From NCBI GenBank assembly GCA_022821065.1, contig JAJEEK010000021.1:1-64000 (forward strand): DNA of 64,000 nt, written 5' to 3'. This DNA is from Candidatus Poribacteria bacterium. GTDB taxonomy: Bacteria; Poribacteria; WGA-4E; WGA-3G. Below are positions 55,283 to 64,000 of this stretch, piece after piece. Position numbers and translations under genes: made by a program. The notes beneath the pieces are model-generated. The model was not told the DNA's origin, searched no databases, and saw only the letters and a program-made list of their open reading frames with translations. How positions within the stretch are numbered: position 1 is the first letter of the stretch; the number at the start of each line of letters is the position of its first letter.

Positions 55283-56122
55283 TCAGAATCTTGGATTGAA
55301 GAGATAGTGATAATCATCTATTTTTTCTTTCGTGAAGTCAATAAACTCAGCATTATGATCGAGATCGCTGTTTTCAAAAGCGGCTTCACAACCGGTCTGA
55401 TATTTCAAACGGCGTCTGGATCGGAGCCAATGGATTCGGTGGATCATCGCGATCATGTGTCGCGGCTTGTTAGATGTGTTAGGAACGCCGCGATGCCACA
55501 ACCGCATATCACGGATGAGTGCGCTCCCTTTCTTGGCGTTCCCACGGATCGGAGGCGAGATTTTACGACGCTCCTCTTCACGGGCTTCGTTTATCCGGCG
55601 TTCGCCGATATCCAAGTGTGAACCGGGCCAGAGTTCAACACTGCCGTTCTCCTCACTCGTATCCTGCGGTGAGATGTTGACCACGACTTCTGCCGTCGGG
55701 TGTGCGACTTCTTGATCTGCCCAGAGGTGATCGGCATCTCGATGGAGCGGTTGTGTCCCACTACCCGGGCAGTTCGTATTACCGTTATAGAAACCATTAT
55801 AGAGCCCCGGACCGAGCAGTGCCTTCGTGATTTGGATAACATACGGATTCGCGACAATGTCGCTGAAGATGTACGGTGCGAAAGGCGGCGGTCCCTGCTG
55901 TAGATGCCCCTTGAGATGTCCGGCACCGCCCCATTTTTCGGCATTAATTAGGATCTGTGCGTCTGCATCCATCCGTTCGCGTAGGATGTCCAAGTGGTCA
56001 TGGTTGATGATATTCTCTAAAACGACGTAACCGTCAATGCGGAGTGCTTGAACGGCTCGTTCTACATGTGCGTCTGTGAGTTTCTCTGACGCTAATTCTT
56101 GGGGTTGAACCGTTATGACCAT
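55283..56122 (-). CDS. Phytanoyl-CoA dioxygenase-family protein
   Basis: 279 residues from MVITVQPQEL. The start is set by GAGG 9 nt before this ATG. An upstream TTG in frame is less likely. Iron ligands are His127-x-Asp129 (PLHRDADHLW) and His210 (LWHRGVPNTS), and Arg221 binds 2-oxoglutarate (NKPRHMIAM). The PhyH family is strongly expanded in Poribacteria-like genomes and oxidises lipids, halogenated or other small molecules. It starts 11 bp after lysC. Confidence 0.88.
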   Translation of the reverse strand: MVITVQPQELASEKLTDAHVERAVQALRIDGYVVLENIINHDHLDILRERMDADAQILINAEKWGGAGHLKGHLQQGPPPFAPYIFSDIVANPYVIQITKALLGPGLYNGFYNGNTNCPGSGTQPLHRDADHLWADQEVAHPTAEVVVNISPQDTSEENGSVELWPGSHLDIGERRINEAREEERRKISPPIRGNAKKGSALIRDMRLWHRGVPNTSNKPRHMIAMIHRIHWLRSRRRLKYQTGCEAAFENSDLDHNAEFIDFTKEKIDDYHYLFNPRF

Positions 56123-56133
56123 AGTGTATTTCC

Positions 56134-57486
56134 TCAATCAAAAAATTCGGTATAAAGTGCTTGAACAGCCGTCTCCATATCTTCGGATTTTATGCCGAAC
56201 ATCATGCTGACCTCGTTTGAGCCTTGGTTAATCATCTCAATGTTCACGCTTGCCCCGGCTAACGCGCCGGTTGCGCGAGAAGCGATGCCGATTGTATGTC
56301 GCATTCCCTCACCGACGACCATGACTAAGGAGAGTCCACGTTCTACGAAAATATCTTCAGGGGCAAGGGTTTGCCGAATCTTCTCAATAACGCGCGCCTC
56401 TTTCCGCGCAGTGAGGCTCTCTTCCCGGATAATGACGGACATGTTATCTATTCCAGACGGGACGTGTTCAAAAGAGATGTCTTCGGCTTCCAATATCTGT
56501 AGTAACCGTCGTCCGAACCCGATTTCACGGTTCATAAGGTACTTGCTGAGATAGACACAGCAGACGCTATCCATTGCGGCGATCCCAACAATCGGGATAT
56601 CGGTTGATTTGCGGTTTGGAACGATTAAAGTCCCCTCTGCTTTCGGGTTGTTCGTGTTTTTGATGTTAACAGGTACTTGTGCCCGATAGACGGGTTCGAG
56701 TGCTTCATCGTGGAATACAGAGAACCCGGCATAAGAGAGTTCACGCATCTCGCGATATGTGAGTTCGGCAATAGGGGCAGGGTTTTTAACGATTGACGGA
56801 TTCGCTGCGAACACGGAATCGACATCAGTAAAGTTTTCATAGACCTCTGCGCGAACGGCACCCGCAAGAATAGCACCGGTAATATCTGATCCGCCGCGCG
56901 AGAAGGTGACGACGTTCCCCTGTTTTGAATAGCCGAAGAATCCGGGAAAAATCGTGATGCCGGGGCGTTCTTGTAGGCTGCGCAACCTGCCGAACGCCTC
57001 CGGCAGGACTTGGGCGTTACCGGGTTCGTCGGACAGGAGTAACCCCGCATCCTTCGGGTTCACATAATGTGCCTCTACACCGCGCGCCTGTAGGACTTGT
57101 GCGACGAGGCGGGCGCAATTATCTTCACCGCCTGCTTTCATTGTGTCCATATAGAGATCGGCATCGGTGGTACTGCTTTCGAGGCGTTCCATGAGATTGC
57201 TGGCGATAGGTTCCACGCTCTCGGCGGGGAGTCCTAATTCAGCAATGATGCTTCGGTAGCGTTCAATCGCTTCGGCGCATTCGGATGCACCGAGTTTTCC
57301 AGCGAGGCGTTCTGATGCCGCGGCAATCAGCAGGTCGGTCACTTTGATGTCTTGGCTGTACCGTTTTCCGGGTGCGGAGACAACGATAAGACGGCGTTCC
57401 GAGTCAGCGGTGATGATGTCACAAACTCGGCGTACTTGCTCCGCTGTTGCAAGCGAACTCCCGCCAAATTTAGATACTTTTAGCAA
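56134..57486 (-). CDS. lysC: Aspartokinase with two ACT domains
   Basis: 450 residues, starting with TTG after GGAGG (8-nt spacing). The only nearby ATG gives just three codons. It phosphorylates aspartate for the lysine, methionine and threonine pathway. Catalytic parts are VSKFGGSSLATAEQVRR, VVTFSRGGSDITGAILAGA and VYENFTDVDSV. Two ACT domains in the last 150 residues should confer feedback control by lysine or threonine. The chain is monofunctional. Confidence 0.94.
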   Translation of the reverse strand: MLKVSKFGGSSLATAEQVRRVCDIITADSERRLIVVSAPGKRYSQDIKVTDLLIAAASERLAGKLGASECAEAIERYRSIIAELGLPAESVEPIASNLMERLESSTTDADLYMDTMKAGGEDNCARLVAQVLQARGVEAHYVNPKDAGLLLSDEPGNAQVLPEAFGRLRSLQERPGITIFPGFFGYSKQGNVVTFSRGGSDITGAILAGAVRAEVYENFTDVDSVFAANPSIVKNPAPIAELTYREMRELSYAGFSVFHDEALEPVYRAQVPVNIKNTNNPKAEGTLIVPNRKSTDIPIVGIAAMDSVCCVYLSKYLMNREIGFGRRLLQILEAEDISFEHVPSGIDNMSVIIREESLTARKEARVIEKIRQTLAPEDIFVERGLSLVMVVGEGMRHTIGIASRATGALAGASVNIEMINQGSNEVSMMFGIKSEDMETAVQALYTEFFD

Positions 57487-57645
57487 TCCATATCCTCCAG
57501 TGTAGACTATAACTCAGAAGTAACGAAAGGTTCACGATGCTTGTATTTTTATTTTACCGCACTTTGAAATATTTGTCAACTACTTAGCCAAAAGCCACAG
57601 GCTGATTAGTTTTCGGTTTTTCTCCAATTTTGAACCCCAGTCCTT

Positions 57646-57669
57646 GTAGGTTCGGTTTGCAACCGAACC
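57646..57669. repeat. Short palindrome in the divergent gap
   Basis: GTAGGTTCGGTT-TGC-AACCGAACC, a perfect 9-bp stem, between lysC and the second restriction-methylase. The 57487-57799 gap otherwise holds AT-rich promoter-like sequence for both directions without a clear box. Confidence 0.6.
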
Positions 57670-57799
57670 GGGACTAAAAAAGAAAATTCAAGCATTTCAA
57701 AAATCGACAATTGAACGGTTCTCGGCAACTGCCAATTAACACTTGCATTTCTGTGAAAAATCGTGTAAACTCAACGGATATAATCCTAAAGGAAACCCA

Positions 57800-60700
57800 A
57801 TGATGCACGAGACACACATCCAAACCGACATCCAGCGCGCACTCAACAACTTCGCAGATGGAAATCTCGCCCAGAATGCAACCGCCCTCCTCAGCGTGTT
57901 AGGCTACGAGAGTCAACGCACGCTCAGCCGCACGTCCAACACCGTCGAGGCATTCCTCGAAGATTTTGATAATCACGGGCGAATGAACCGTGAGAAAGCA
58001 CTGCTCCATGAATGGCAGACCGCTGATTTCCTCTTCCAACTCACTGCCGACGAGATCAAACAGCACGCCCAAGAGACAATCACCTTCCATGAAGATCAAG
58101 GCGTTGATAACACTATCTATTACTCCTATCTTTTTCTTGCTGTCAAACTCAAAGGAGACACCTATTCTCGCACCGCGCTTGCCAACATCACCCGTGAGAT
58201 TAACAAACTCTATGCCATGCCTGCACTCCTGATTTTCCAGCACGGGCAGTCCTTAACCTTCGCCATTATCAACCGCAGACCGAGTCAGCGCGACGGGGAC
58301 CGCGATGTCCTTGAAAAGGTGACGCTCATCAAGGATATTGACGTTGTGAATCCGCACCGCGCCCACCTTGATATTTTGGAGGAATTGTCGCTTGCTGCGC
58401 TCTATCAGGAGCACGGATTTACGAACTTCCTTGAGCTGCATCAGGCGTGGCAAAAGACGTTGGACATCTCCGAACTCAACAGACGTTTCTTCAAAGAGAT
58501 CGCCGATTGGTATTTCTGGGCAGTGGATAAAGTAACGTTCCCATCAGCATCGGTAGGCACGGTTTCTAACCGTGCCGTTCATAATGCTACGTGTGTCATC
58601 CGCCTGATTACGCGGCTGATCTTTGTCTGGTTTCTCAAGGAAAAAGCCCTTGTGCCGGACGTGCTTTTTGCCGAAGCGGACATCTCTGAACTCCTGACGA
58701 GTCTTGATGCCGAAGAAAGCACCTACTACAAGGCGATCCTCCAAAACCTGTTTTTCGCAACGTTGAATCAGGGGATGAACACACCAGAAAAACCGAACAA
58801 TCGCAAGTTCCGAGGCGAAGGACGGCAGCACTATAACATCACATCGCTGTATCGCTACAAACGCTATTTCAAGGATCCTGACGCAGCCCTTTGTTTGTTT
58901 GAATCAATTCCGTTCCTAAACGGTGGCTTGTTTGAATGCCTTGACAAACCCGATTCAGACGACGCGAAAACAATCCTGCGAATCGACGGTTTTTCCGACA
59001 GAGACGACAACCCGCTTTCTGTCCCAAATGAACTCTTCTTCTCCGAACCCCAAGCAGTCAATCTCAACGCTGTCTATGACACGAAAAACAGCCGATATAC
59101 TGTCCGCGGCTTAATCCATATTCTCAACCGCTACAAGTTCACCATCGCTGAGAACACACCGATAGAACAGGAAGTCGCATTGGATCCCGAGTTGCTCGGA
59201 CAAGTGTTTGAAAACTTGCTCGCCGCCTATAATCCCGAAACCGGCACGACTGCGCGTAAACAGACGGGTTCGTTCTATACCCCGCGCGAGGTCGTCAACT
59301 ACATGGTAGATGAATCTTTGATTGCCCATTTCCAAAACACGTTCTCCCGTTGGGTTTCTCTTCGTTCAACCCAACCTACGAACGGTGCAATAGAAGATAG
59401 GCTCCGACATCTCCTCACCTATAACGACGAACCCCACCAATTCACCTATGCCGAAGTGGAACACCTCATCACCACTATTGACACACTCAAGATCCTCGAC
59501 CCAGCGTGCGGTTCGGGTGCCTTCCCGATGGGTATCCTCCACAAACTCGTTTTCTTGCTCGGCAAACTCGACCCTCGCAACGCACAGTGGCGACAACGGC
59601 AAATCGACAGGGTTCAAAACACCATCACAGAAGCAGAAAAAATTGACGACAGTGTTATCCGAGAAAGCACCATCGACGAATTGGAAGGCGAAATTGAAAA
59701 CATCAACGAGGCGTTTGAACGCAACGAACTCGACTACGGCAGAAAACTCTATCTTATAGAGAACTGCATCTACGGCGTGGACATCCAACCCATCGCCACA
59801 CAGATCGCCAAACTCCGCTTCTTTATCTCGCTGATTGTGGAGCAGAAAATCGACGATACGCGTGAAAATAGAGGCGTGCGTCCGTTGCCGAACCTTGAGA
59901 CGAAGTTCGTCGCAGCCAATACGCTCCTCGGTGTAGAGAAACCGGCACAGATGACCTTTCGCAACCCAGAGATAGACAACAAAGAGAAGGCATTGGAAGA
60001 GGTCCGCCGCAGACATTTCACTGCTCGCACGCCGCGCACCAAGGAACGCTACCGAAAACAGGATGCCGACCTCCGCACCGAGATTAGCGCGTTGCTCCAA
60101 CAGGATGGGTTTCCAAGTGAGACGACCGAAAAGATCGCGGGGTGGGATCCTTATGACCAGAACGCTGCAGCGGATTTCTTTGACCCCGAATGGATGTTCG
60201 GTATCACAGACGGGTTCGATGTGGTAATCGGCAACCCGCCTTACGTCCGTCAAGAGAAAATCAAGCACCTTAAACCCACGTTGAAAAAACGCTATACCTG
60301 TTACACAGGTACCGCAGACCTCTACGTCTATTTCTATGAACGCGGGCTGCAATTGCTGAGTCCAAACGGTATCCATACCTTTATCTGCTCCAACAGCTGG
60401 CTGGATGTCAACTACGGCGCGCCGTTGCAGAAGTATGTCTTAGACAACACGGCAGGTGCGGTTATCTGCCACAGCGAAGCGGAGCGTGAGTTTGAGAGTG
60501 CCGACATCAACACCATCGTGAGCCTTCTCCAAAACGGCACACCCGATGCCGAGTCTCATTTCCGTTTTCTGACCTTCAAGACATTCATCGGCGACCCAAA
60601 TATAGAGAACCGTCGAGAGCGAACACGCACCTATACCGAGCTGGCACAAGCAGGCACACGTGACAACAGATACACAGGCGACAAATGGGGCGGGAAATAC

Positions 60701-61534
60701 CTCCGCGCCCCCGACATCTACTGGACGATCTTGGAGAAAGGGAAAGATAAACTGGTACGCCTCGGAGACGTTGCGGACGTGCGGCGTGGCTTCACAACCG
60801 GTGCCAATGAGTTTTTCTATCTTGACACGGAACGGGTTCAGGAATGGGGGATTGCGTCGGAATATTTGAAACCTGTCATCAAAAGCCCACGAGAATGCAA
60901 AAGTATCCGCGTGGATCCGAGTCAGTTGCAGTTCAAGTTGTTTATGTGCCACGCCGACAGAGCAGCATTAGCAGGCACTGCGGCGTTAGAATACATCAGA
61001 TGGGGTGAATCGCAAGGATTTCATCAGCGACCGAGTTGTAAAGGACGGGCACACTGGTGGGATTTAGGACAGCGTGAAATGCCATTGCTTGCTTTCAACT
61101 ATCTGATTTCTTCAACTGCAAGAACCCTATACGCCCGAAACGGTTGCTATACAAGCGACAACTTCCAAGAAGTCCATACAGATTCGGATTTGACTTTGCC
61201 TCTGTGTGCTTCTTTGAATTCTTCACTGTTTCAACTGATGGTAAATATGACGGGACGTTCTAATTTCGGCGGTGGACTGCTGAAAATTCAGACCTACGAG
61301 GTTTCGGAATTGCTGTGTTTAGATCCAAAAATCTTCGCATTTGAAGACGAAACAATATTCGCATCAACTGCATGGGAAATGCTTGAGCCTTCGGATGACC
61401 GTCGCGCCCTTGACGCAATCATCTTTGATGCGCTCGGTCTCACACAAGGTGAACGGGATGGTGTCTATGAAGCAGTTGTAAATCTGGTAGAATCGCGCTT
61501 ACGAAAAGCGAAAAGTCTGAAAGGGAAATCGTAG
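57800..61534 (+). CDS. Single-chain restriction-methylase (type IIG, Eco57I-like)
   Basis: 1244 residues from MMHETHIQTD, chosen for AAAGGA 6 nt upstream. The N-terminal 500 residues hold the nuclease and helical parts (VIRLITRLIFVWFLKEK is typical). The methyltransferase has SAM motif I DPACGSGAFPMG at 567-578 and NPPY at 812-815 (VVIGNPPYVRQEK). A TaqI-like specificity domain ends the chain. Two short palindromes are embedded in frame, at 58556-58576 and 59349-59379. It is followed by an FRG-TPR gene, suggesting a defence module. Confidence 0.88.
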   Translation: MMHETHIQTDIQRALNNFADGNLAQNATALLSVLGYESQRTLSRTSNTVEAFLEDFDNHGRMNREKALLHEWQTADFLFQLTADEIKQHAQETITFHEDQGVDNTIYYSYLFLAVKLKGDTYSRTALANITREINKLYAMPALLIFQHGQSLTFAIINRRPSQRDGDRDVLEKVTLIKDIDVVNPHRAHLDILEELSLAALYQEHGFTNFLELHQAWQKTLDISELNRRFFKEIADWYFWAVDKVTFPSASVGTVSNRAVHNATCVIRLITRLIFVWFLKEKALVPDVLFAEADISELLTSLDAEESTYYKAILQNLFFATLNQGMNTPEKPNNRKFRGEGRQHYNITSLYRYKRYFKDPDAALCLFESIPFLNGGLFECLDKPDSDDAKTILRIDGFSDRDDNPLSVPNELFFSEPQAVNLNAVYDTKNSRYTVRGLIHILNRYKFTIAENTPIEQEVALDPELLGQVFENLLAAYNPETGTTARKQTGSFYTPREVVNYMVDESLIAHFQNTFSRWVSLRSTQPTNGAIEDRLRHLLTYNDEPHQFTYAEVEHLITTIDTLKILDPACGSGAFPMGILHKLVFLLGKLDPRNAQWRQRQIDRVQNTITEAEKIDDSVIRESTIDELEGEIENINEAFERNELDYGRKLYLIENCIYGVDIQPIATQIAKLRFFISLIVEQKIDDTRENRGVRPLPNLETKFVAANTLLGVEKPAQMTFRNPEIDNKEKALEEVRRRHFTARTPRTKERYRKQDADLRTEISALLQQDGFPSETTEKIAGWDPYDQNAAADFFDPEWMFGITDGFDVVIGNPPYVRQEKIKHLKPTLKKRYTCYTGTADLYVYFYERGLQLLSPNGIHTFICSNSWLDVNYGAPLQKYVLDNTAGAVICHSEAEREFESADINTIVSLLQNGTPDAESHFRFLTFKTFIGDPNIENRRERTRTYTELAQAGTRDNRYTGDKWGGKYLRAPDIYWTILEKGKDKLVRLGDVADVRRGFTTGANEFFYLDTERVQEWGIASEYLKPVIKSPRECKSIRVDPSQLQFKLFMCHADRAALAGTAALEYIRWGESQGFHQRPSCKGRAHWWDLGQREMPLLAFNYLISSTARTLYARNGCYTSDNFQEVHTDSDLTLPLCASLNSSLFQLMVNMTGRSNFGGGLLKIQTYEVSELLCLDPKIFAFEDETIFASTAWEMLEPSDDRRALDAIIFDALGLTQGERDGVYEAVVNLVESRLRKAKSLKGKS
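58556..58576. repeat. Intragenic palindrome 1
   Basis: GGCACGGTT-TCT-AACCGTGCC with GTA in front encodes VGTVSNRAV, in a place where relatives usually have a short loop before the conserved NATxxIRLITRL helix. Confidence 0.7.
59349..59379. repeat. Intragenic palindrome 2
   Basis: GTTGGGTTTCTCTTCGTTCA then ACCCAACCTAC. It is the same element that lies split at 17677-17903, and encodes WVSLRSTQPTN in frame. Confidence 0.7.
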
Positions 61535-61540
61535 ATTAAT

Positions 61541-61677
61541 ATTGTCTAAATCACAGATTACGCGGATTGCACAGATTTCACGAATCTTTGAAACTGTATC
61601 ATCTAAAATTGTCCGGTGAGGGAGTGGGATAATCTACGTAATCCGCGTCATCCGTGAAAATCAGCGATTCAGACAAT
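61541..61677. repeat. Inverted-repeat element before the FRG gene
   Basis: Ends ATTGTCTAAATC and GATTCAGACAAT bound 137 bp. The inner arms CAGATTACGCGGATT and AATCCGCGTCATCCGTG also pair imperfectly. No target duplication is seen. It overlaps a longer but unlikely start of the FRG gene and supports the start at 61723. Confidence 0.6.
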
Positions 61678-61722
61678 TACGGATTTATTCCGAAGAAATT
61701 AGGATTATGGAGGCGAATTAGA

Positions 61723-63558
61723 ATGTCAAATCAATCCAACCTATCAAATGATGATCAACTTAAAGTTCAGGACATCATCCGCGAGATAGAGCAGAAATCG
61801 AAAGGGAGCGGTTATATCTATCGTGGCGAGCCGAAATGCCATGAGAAAGTCACCTCAAGTCTCTACCGTAAGTTTGAGACCATTAATGTGTTAAATGTTA
61901 GTATTGAGGAAATCCAAAAAGCAGAGGTGGAGGAGGCTAAGAGATACATCAAGAAAGAGGACGACTTTGAAATTCTAACCGAAATCCAACACTTCGGTGG
62001 CAAAACCAACCTAATTGACTTTACCACTTGTTACTGCGTCGCTCTATTTTTTGCTTGCGATCACTTGCCTTTTGAAGATGGCAGGGTTATCTTGCAAAAC
62101 AAAACCGGGACGATAAAAAATTGGATTAGAGTGCCTCGGAATTCAGATCTAACGAGTCGCATCAGAACCCAGAAGAGCATATTCGTTCAATCCCCTCGGG
62201 GTTTTATTGAACCTGAGAAGGAGGAAATTGTCGTCGTTCCGAAATATGTCAAACAGCCTATGCTGAATTATCTCAAAGAGGAATTCAGCATATCTATTGA
62301 GAGTATCTACCCCGACCTTCATGGCTTTGTTAGTAGCCAGGACACCCGCTGGAATGCCTATACGGAGTTTGATAAAGGTATTGCTTGTAATAGGAATGGG
62401 GATAATGCGAAGAACTTTAATAAAAAGGATGAGAATTATCAAAAGGCAGTTGGGCATTTTACCGAAGCCATAAACCTAATACCTGAATTTGCTGTTGCCT
62501 ATAACGAGCGGGGCAATGCTTACGCCGGCAAAGGGGAAGTTGATAATGCCATTGAAGACTACAACAGTGCGACAGCACGCAAACCCGATTATGCTGGAGC
62601 CTATTATAATTGTGGTATTATTTCGATGAGTATGGGTGATTTTGACGAGGCCATCTCGAAATACACTGAAGCGATAGCACACAAACCTGACTATGCTGAT
62701 GCCTACGTTAATCGCGGCAATGCTTACGCCGGCAAAGGGGAAGTTGATAACGCCATTGAAGACTACACTAAAGCAATAAATCTTAACTCTAAGTTGGCTG
62801 TTGCCTATGCCCAGCGTGGTAGCACTTATGCAGAAAGAGGGGACTTTGACAAGGCACTTGAGGATCACAAGGCAGCCGTAGGATATGCTCCCAACTTTCC
62901 TTTTTTTTACTACAATCGCGGCAGGACTTACTATGAAATAGGAAACTTTAGACAGGCCATTTCAGATTATACTAAGGCGATAAACCTCAGACCTGATTAT
63001 GCTGATGCCTACCTCAATCGCGGCAGGACTTACCAAGAAAGAGGGAATTTCGACGAAGCCATCACAGACTATACTAAGGCAATAAACTTCAACCCTAAGT
63101 CAGTCGATGCTTATGTCAATAGAGGGGTCGTTTACCTAGAACGGAAGGGCGAGGTTGATAAAGCCATTATAGACTTCACCCAGGCGATAAATCTCAGACC
63201 TGATTATGCTCTGGTCTACTTTAATCGAGGCAACGCTTACAAAACTAGGGACGGTCTTGACGAAGCCATTGCAGACTATACTAAGGCAATAGAACTCAGA
63301 TCTGATTACGCAGATGCCTACCTCAATCGAGGTAGTATTTTTCAGAGTAAACAGGAGCTTGCTCTTGCCATCCAAGATTATAGTGAAGCGATAAACCTTG
63401 AACCCGATAGCGGTGATGCTTATTACAATAGAGGTCTTGCTTACGCGCTGGGAGGGAAATGGACAAAAGCCAAATCAGACCTGACTTCTGCTCGGGACCG
63501 GGGGATTGATATTCCGGCGGAATTATGGCGGCGATGCCAGAGATTTGATGAATCTTGA
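61723..63558 (+). CDS. FRG-domain protein with TPR array
   Basis: 611 residues from MSNQSNLSND, after GGAGG. The N-terminal FRG domain (about 30-200) has its signature YIYRGEPKCHEKVTSSLYRK and LTEIQHFGGKTNLIDFTTCY-type core followed by ALFFACD. The rest is about 11 TPR units (for example FTEAINLIPEFAVAYNERGN). Two TPR units were duplicated recently: near-identical DNA at about 62512 and 62716, 204 bp apart. FRG domains are of unknown activity but occur in mobile and defence regions. It lies next to a type IIG enzyme. Confidence 0.8.
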   Translation: MSNQSNLSNDDQLKVQDIIREIEQKSKGSGYIYRGEPKCHEKVTSSLYRKFETINVLNVSIEEIQKAEVEEAKRYIKKEDDFEILTEIQHFGGKTNLIDFTTCYCVALFFACDHLPFEDGRVILQNKTGTIKNWIRVPRNSDLTSRIRTQKSIFVQSPRGFIEPEKEEIVVVPKYVKQPMLNYLKEEFSISIESIYPDLHGFVSSQDTRWNAYTEFDKGIACNRNGDNAKNFNKKDENYQKAVGHFTEAINLIPEFAVAYNERGNAYAGKGEVDNAIEDYNSATARKPDYAGAYYNCGIISMSMGDFDEAISKYTEAIAHKPDYADAYVNRGNAYAGKGEVDNAIEDYTKAINLNSKLAVAYAQRGSTYAERGDFDKALEDHKAAVGYAPNFPFFYYNRGRTYYEIGNFRQAISDYTKAINLRPDYADAYLNRGRTYQERGNFDEAITDYTKAINFNPKSVDAYVNRGVVYLERKGEVDKAIIDFTQAINLRPDYALVYFNRGNAYKTRDGLDEAIADYTKAIELRSDYADAYLNRGSIFQSKQELALAIQDYSEAINLEPDSGDAYYNRGLAYALGGKWTKAKSDLTSARDRGIDIPAELWRRCQRFDES

Positions 63559-63600
63559 ATTAGCGGCGTATCTATCAGCACACCCGTCGGAATATTACTG

Positions 63601-63933
63601 CTAGCTCTCAGCAAATCCTAAGCAGAGACGAAACCCTAATCCTGAAAGAATGTTCTGCAAATTGTCCAAGCGCGGATTCTGTTGAGAGGTCAATATATCG
63701 TTGAGGTGCTGCGGATTAATCTTTGTCCGCTCGGCGAGTTTTCCAATACCACCTTGTGCCTCTGCGACATCCCGTAGTGCTGTCCAAAATGCTTCGGTGT
63801 CGCCATCTTCCGTATAGTCTGCCAGGGCTGCTTCCAAATAATACATTGCAAACTCGGTCTCTTTGAGGTCTTTCAGAAGGTCATCCCTGAAACTCGTAGT
63901 CTGCTTAAGTATTGTTTCCATATCCATACCCAT
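63601..63933 (-). CDS. HigA-type antidote whose toxin is deleted
   Basis: 110 residues at most, and start codons at 63933, 63927 or 63921 are all possible. Core FWTALRDVAEAQGGIGKLAE then NPQHLNDILTSQQNPRLDNL is the HI1420 antidote helix-turn-helix, related to the gene at 19153. Directly upstream only the beginning of a toxin gene remains. Confidence 0.8.
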   Translation of the reverse strand: MGMDMETILKQTTSFRDDLLKDLKETEFAMYYLEAALADYTEDGDTEAFWTALRDVAEAQGGIGKLAERTKINPQHLNDILTSQQNPRLDNLQNILSGLGFRLCLGFAES

Positions 63934-63998
63934 TGGCGGAAGGGGTTGCGTCCTTCTGGTGTAATATAGTTACGGACATCTCTGGTAACAATTCGCAT
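63930..63998 (-). pseudogene. Toxin 5' remnant (HI1419/Gp49-like)
   Basis: From ATG at 63998 the frame reads MRIVTRDVRNYITPEGRNPF then RQW, the standard start of Gp49-type toxins (Y-x-T-x-x-G-x-x-P-F-x-x-W). After 23 codons it runs directly into the antidote gene in another frame. The rest, about 85 codons, is missing, so the toxin is inactive. Confidence 0.65.
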
Positions 63999-64000
63999 AC

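Noticed and set aside
59366..60376. Minus-strand ORF of 336 codons inside the restriction-methylase gene
   Set aside because: The plus strand carries clear methyltransferase motifs across the same stretch; the antisense product matches nothing.
62512..63470. Regular repeats that could suggest a CRISPR array
   Set aside because: They are in-frame TPR codons (102-bp period) with a conserved protein pattern, not constant repeats with unique spacers.

Overview
The window is bacterial and almost fully coding. It is probably from an uncultured marine or sponge-associated lineage, and Candidatus Poribacteria fits best. That placement is inference. It rests on seven large secreted proteins ending in the tail NYPNPFNPETWIPYQL, on secreted HAF-repeat and WD40 proteins with cohesin or dockerin modules, and on neighbouring phytanoyl-CoA dioxygenase, 2OG-Fe(II) oxygenase, sulfotransferase and Gfo/Idh genes. 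I found no rRNA, tRNA, CRISPR array or phage.

Layout. 0-10.6 kb (minus strand): sensor histidine kinase, orphan hisH, secreted metzincin-like protein, membrane TPR protein, the riboflavin operon ribD-ribE-ribBA-ribH, and a peroxiredoxin-like gene. The peroxiredoxin gene has an in-frame UGA exactly at the catalytic cysteine and a SECIS-like hairpin behind it, so I read it as a selenoprotein. 10.7-17.4 kb: a defence-like, partly eroded stretch with an AAA ATPase and a small antitoxin-like partner, a frameshifted HNH nuclease, a truncated subtilase, an I9-type inhibitor-like gene, a one-chain restriction-methylase and a HhH protein. 18-25 kb: hemW coupled to an orphan antidote gene, a zinc alcohol dehydrogenase, a HigB/HigA-type pair, a lipoprotein, an NAGPA-type protein, a threonine synthase-like enzyme and a secreted protein. 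25-37 kb: four tandem HAF-repeat secreted paralogues with mosaic domains. 37-38.5 kb: a dockerin / cytochrome c / type II copper monooxygenase chimera. 38.7-45.7 kb: Ldh-family dehydrogenase, ABC binding protein, a plus-strand operon (sulfotransferase, Gfo/Idh, HAD), a TolB-like propeller and a ThuA-like protein. 45.8-54.2 kb: three secreted 14-blade WD40 proteins, one with a dockerin and one with cohesin plus dockerin. 54.3-57.5 kb: aspartokinase followed by two 2OG-Fe(II) dioxygenases. 57.8-64 kb: a second one-chain restriction-methylase, an FRG-TPR protein, and an antidote gene whose toxin has been deleted to its first codons.

Small repeats are dense. A 121-122 bp MITE-like element is present three times, each with a perfect 5-bp target duplication. 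A family of short GGTT/AACC palindromes with changing stems lies between genes and, in two cases, in frame inside the second restriction-methylase gene. The most promising single item is the selenocysteine peroxiredoxin. The palindrome-in-gene events and the mosaic HAF array come next.
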